Source: Closterium sp. Naga37s-1
Lineage: Eukaryota > Streptophyta > Zygnematophyceae > Desmidiales > Closteriaceae
DNA: 64,000 bases
Direction of reading: 5' to 3'
NCBI GenBank assembly: GCA_947471745.1
Contig: CANJKZ010000822.1
Coordinates: 1,003,501-1,067,500, forward strand
The position numbers and the translations under genes were made by a program. The notes below the pieces were generated by a model. That model did no database searches and was not told the DNA's origin. It was given only the letters and a program-made list of their open reading frames with translations. Shown here piece by piece: positions 60,485 through 64,000 of the stretch; position 1 is the first letter of the stretch; every line of letters starts with the position of its first letter.

Positions 60485-62501
60485 ACTAATCATGCTCGAC
60501 ACCCTCCCACGCTCTTGCTGGTTTGGTGATAGGCCCAAATGCACATATCCGCGTGACCTAACGGAGGAAAAACACTCAGAACGAGCGTTTTAATCCCCAA
60601 AATGAAGAAGAATCCGCCAGCACCAATGACCGATAATGCTCGACACCCTCCCACGCTCTTGCTGGCCTGGTAATAGGTCCAAAAGCACACGGCCACGTAA
60701 CCGAATGGAAGAAAAACGCTCGGAACAACTGCATCCAGCCCCAAAACACGGAAGGATCCGCACATGTGCAGGAAGTGCAGCGGGCGCTCTTCATTCGCGA
60801 GCGCCGATGACCGATGATGCTTGCAACCCTCCCACGCCCTTGCTGGCTTGGTAGTAGGACCAGACAAGCGCAGCCACGAGACCCGGCGGAAGAGAAACGC
60901 TCGAAACGAGCGCTCCCACCCCCAAAACGCGGAAGGATCCGCATATGTGCAGGAAGTGCAGCGGGGGCTCTTCATTCGCGAGCGCCGATAACCGATGATG
61001 CTTGCAACCCTCCCACGCCCTTGCTGGCTTGGCAATAGGTCCAGACAAGCGCAACCATGTGAGCCGGCGGAAGAAAAACACTCGAAACGAGCGCTCCCAC
61101 CCCCAAAACGTGGAAGGATCCGCACATGTGCAGGAAGTGCAGTGGGCGCTCTTCATTCGCGAGGCCGATGATTGATGATGCTCACAATCCTCCCACACCC
61201 TTGCTGGCTTGGCAATTGGACCAGACACGCACAGCCACATGAGCCGGCGGAAGAAAAATGCTCGTAACGAACGTTCCCACACTCAAAACGCGGAAGGATC
61301 CGCACATGTGCTGGAAGTGCAGCGGGCGCTCTACATTTGGAAGTACCGATGACCGATAATGCTAGCAACCCTCTCACGCCCTTCCTGGCTTGGTAATAGG
61401 ACCAGAGAAGCACAGCCACGTGAGCCGAAGGAAGAAAAACGCTCGAAACGAGCGCTCCCAGCCCCAAAACGCGGAAGGATCCGCACATGTGCAGGAAGTG
61501 CAGCGGGCGCTCTTTATTCGCGAGCGCCGATGATTGATGATGCTCACGATCCTCTCACGCCCTTGCTGGCTTGGCAATACGACCAGAGAAGCGTAGCCAC
61601 GTGAGCCGGCGGAAGAAAATCGCTCGAAACTAACGCTACCACCCCCAAAACGCGGAAGGATCCGCACATGTGCAGGAAGTGCAGCGGGCGCTCTTCATTT
61701 GCGAGCACCGATGACTGATGATGTTCGCAGCCCTCCCACGCCCTTGTTGGCTTGGCAATAGGACCAGACAAGCGCAGCCACATGAGTCGGCGGAAGAAAA
61801 AAGCTTGAAACGAGCGCTCCTACCCCCGAAACGCGGAAGGATCTGTACATGTCCAGTAAGTGCAGCGGGCGCTCTACATTTGGAAGAACCGATGACCGAT
61901 GACGCTTGCAACCCTCTCACGCCCTTGCTGGCTTGATAATAGGACCAGACAAGTGCATCCACGTGAGCCGGGGGAAGAAAAACGCTCGAAACGAGCGCTC
62001 CCAGCCCCAAGACGCGGAAGGATACGCACATGTGCAGGAAGTGCAGCGGGCGCTCTTCATTCGCGAGCGCCGATGACCGATGATGCTCGCAACCTTCCCA
62101 CGCCCTTGCTGGCTTGGTAATAGGACCAGGCAAACGCAGCCACGTGAGCCGGCGGAAGAAAAATGCTCGAAACGAGCGCTCCCATCCCCAAGACGCGGAA
62201 GGATACGCACATGTGCAGGAAGTGCAGCGGGCGCTCTTCATTCGCGAGCGCCGATGACCGATGATGCTCGCAACCTTCCCACGCCCTTGCTGGCTTGGTA
62301 ATAGGACCAGGCAAACGCAGCCACGTGAGCCGGCGGAAGAAAAATGCTCGAAACGAGCGCTCCCATCCCCAAAACGCAGAAGGATCCGCACATGTGCAGG
62401 AAGTGCAGCGGCGCTCATCATTTGCGAGCGCCGATGACCGATGATGCTCGCAACCCTCCCACGCCCTTGCTGGCTTGGTAATAGGACCAGACAAAGGCAG
62501 C
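60485..62501. repeat. Satellite array, ~180-bp monomer, about 11 copies
   Basis: The marker CCCTTGCTGGCTTGG recurs at about 60838, 61018, 61198, 61379, 61559, 61740, 61920, 62103, 62284 and 62464, a spacing of 180-183 bp; two more diverged units stand at the left edge, the first shortened (about 145 bp). Monomers contain CGCGGAAGGATCCGCACATG and CGCTCGAAACGAGCG, a 15-bp palindrome. Open frames of up to 261 residues on - result from a period divisible by three; several frames are open at once, which argues against coding. Confidence 0.95.
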
Positions 62502-64000
62502 CAAGAACAAGGGCCTAGCGTGTGCAAAATTGCAAGAACAAGGGCCTAGCGTGCACAAAAGTTCAAGAACAAGGGCCTAGCATGTGCAAAATTGCAAGAA
62601 CAAGGGCCTAGCGAGTGCAAAATTTCAAGAACAAGGGCCTAGCGTGTGCAAAATGGCAAGAACAAGGGCCTAGCATGTACAAAGTAGCAAGAACAAGGGC
62701 CTAGCGTGTGCACAATTTCAAGAACAAGGGCCTTGCGAGTGCAAAATTGCAAGAACAAGGGCCTAGCGTGTGCAAATTTTCAAGAACAAGGGCCTAGCGT
62801 GTGCAAATTTTCAAGAACAAGGGCCTAGCGTGTGCAAAATTGCAAGAACAAGGGCCTAGAGAGTGCAAAATAGCAAGAACAAGGGCCTAGCGTGTGCAAA
62901 ATTGCAAGAACAAGGGCCTAGCGTATGCAAAATAACTAGAACAAGGACCTAGCGTGCACAAAAGTTCAAGAACAAGGGCCTAGCGTGTGCAAAATTGCAA
63001 GAACAAGGGCCTAGCGTGTGCAAAATAGCTAGGACAAGGGCCTAGCGTGCACAAAAGTTCAAGAACAAGGGCCTAGCGTGTGCAAAATTGCAAGAACAAG
63101 GGCCTAGCGAGTGCAAAGTAGCAAGAACAAGGGCCTAGCGTGTGCAAAATTGCAAGAACAAGGGCCTAGCGTGTGCAAAATAGCAAGAACAAGGGCCTAG
63201 CGTGTGCAAAATTTCAAGAACAAGGGCCTAGCGAGTGCAAAATTGCAAGAACAAGGGCATAGCGTGTGCAAAATTTCAAGAACAAGGAGCTAGCGTGTGC
63301 AAAATTGCAAGAACAAGGGCCTAGCGTGTGCAAAATTACAAGAACAAGGGCCTAGCGAGTGCAAAATAGCAAGAACAAGGGCCTAGCGTGTGCAAAATTG
63401 CAAGAACAAGGGCCTAGCCTGAGCCAAATAGCTAGAACAAGGGCCTAGCATTCACAAAAGTTCAAGAACAAGGGCCTAGCGAGTGCAAAATAGCAAGAAC
63501 AAGGGCCTAGCGTGTTCAAAATAGCAAGAACAAGGGCCTAGCGTGTGCAAAATAGCAAGAACAAGGGCCTAGCATGTGCAAAATTGCAAGAACCAGGGCC
63601 TAGCGTGTGCAAAATTGCAAGAACAAGGGCCTAGCGTGTGCAAAGTAGCAAGAACAAGGGCCTAGCGTGTGCAAAATTGCAAGAACAAGGGCCTAGCGTG
63701 TGCAAAATAGCTAGGACAAGAGCCTAGCGTGCACAAAAGTTCAAGAACAAGGGCCTAGCGTGTGCAAAATAGCTAGGACAAGAGCCTAGCGTGCACAAAA
63801 GTTCAAGAACAAGGGCCTAGCGTGTGCAAAATTGCGAGTGCAAAGTAGCAAGAACAAGGGCCTAGCGTGTGCAAAATTTCAAGAACAAGGGCCTAGCGAG
63901 TGCAAAATTGCAAGAACAAGGGCCTAGCGTGTGCAAAATTTCAAGAACAAGGGCCTAGCGTGTGCAAAATTGCAAGAACAAGGGCCTAGCGTGTGCAAAA
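62502..64000. repeat. Satellite array, 31-bp monomer, about 48 copies, continues past the window
   Basis: Unit GCAAGAACAAGGGCCTAGCG plus TGTGCAAAATT (31 bp) repeats head to tail with variants TGCACAAAAGTTC, GAGTGC and ATAGCTAG. It starts within the last 180-bp monomer, replacing it after GGCAGCC. No unique spacers lie between units. Confidence 0.97.

Noticed and set aside
61636-62421. 261-residue - strand frame in the 180-bp satellite
   Set aside because: Period divisible by three keeps frames open on both strands at once; no start context or conserved protein recognised, so kept as satellite.
62502-64000. CRISPR-like look of the 31-bp array
   Set aside because: Units are directly contiguous without unique spacers, and the context is eukaryotic.

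Overview
The window looks like nuclear DNA of a green, plastid-bearing eukaryote, most probably a streptophyte alga. Genes are GC-rich and usually multi-exon (GT..AG introns) and sit on both strands. They include plastid and tetrapyrrole genes of the plant lineage: divinyl-chlorophyllide reductase, siroheme-branch uroporphyrinogen methyltransferase, OEP21, CcdA and a four-CRM-domain splicing factor. An LCIB-type (theta) carbonic anhydrase argues for an alga with a CO2-concentrating mechanism, since land plants mostly lack it. An LNK-like clock coactivator, EDR2-like, ATG18/BCAS3-like and SAP11-like AN1 proteins argue for the streptophyte side. A zygnematophyte would fit, but the species cannot be settled from the sequence.

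Layout, left to right. 1-6.5 kb: an EDR2-like gene cut by the left edge, then a histidine-phosphatase gene, both on +. 6.8-11.5 kb: a 4.8-kb gene-free block of minisatellites, pyrimidine-rich on its left half and purine-rich on its right half, roughly mirror-symmetric. 12.2-17.3 kb: OEP21 (-), the LCIB-like gene (+) and an AN1 zinc-finger gene (-). 17.8-28.2 kb: a FYVE/SAM-like/PH multidomain gene and a TBL2-like WD40 gene, both on -. 28.8-35.6 kb: an unrecognised acidic protein (+), a CDSP32-like plastid thioredoxin (-) and an ATG18/BCAS3-like gene (-). 36.2-44.8 kb: siroheme-branch SUMT (-) divergent from DVR (+), a Tourist-like MITE, then CcdA (-). 45.2-59.97 kb: a Mutator-type MITE, a large Q-rich LNK-like gene (-), a third small inverted-repeat element and the CRM gene (-). 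60.5-64 kb: about eleven copies of a ~180-bp satellite abutting a 31-bp satellite that runs off the right edge.

For most genes I built exon models by hand from consensus splice sites and checked that all exons join in frame (CRM 11 exons, LNK-like 5, DVR 6, LCIB-like 6, SUMT 4, ATG18-like 3, AN1 3, CcdA 2, thioredoxin 4). Functionally many products serve the plastid: chlorophyll and siroheme synthesis, envelope solute exchange, cytochrome c assembly, group II intron splicing, redox and CO2 handling. A second group deals with phosphoinositide membranes (EDR2-like, FYVE-PH, ATG18-like).

The most unusual signal is a recurring local duplication of exon 3' ends, together with their 5' splice site or right next to it, into the following intron. 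I see it four times in three genes; in the CRM gene it has grown into a perfect-period 12 x 27-bp minisatellite in which every unit carries a donor-like site and keeps the reading frame. Also notable are the mirrored minisatellite block, the satellite pair at the right edge, three MITEs with readable target-site duplications, and a 32-unit uninterrupted CAG tract.
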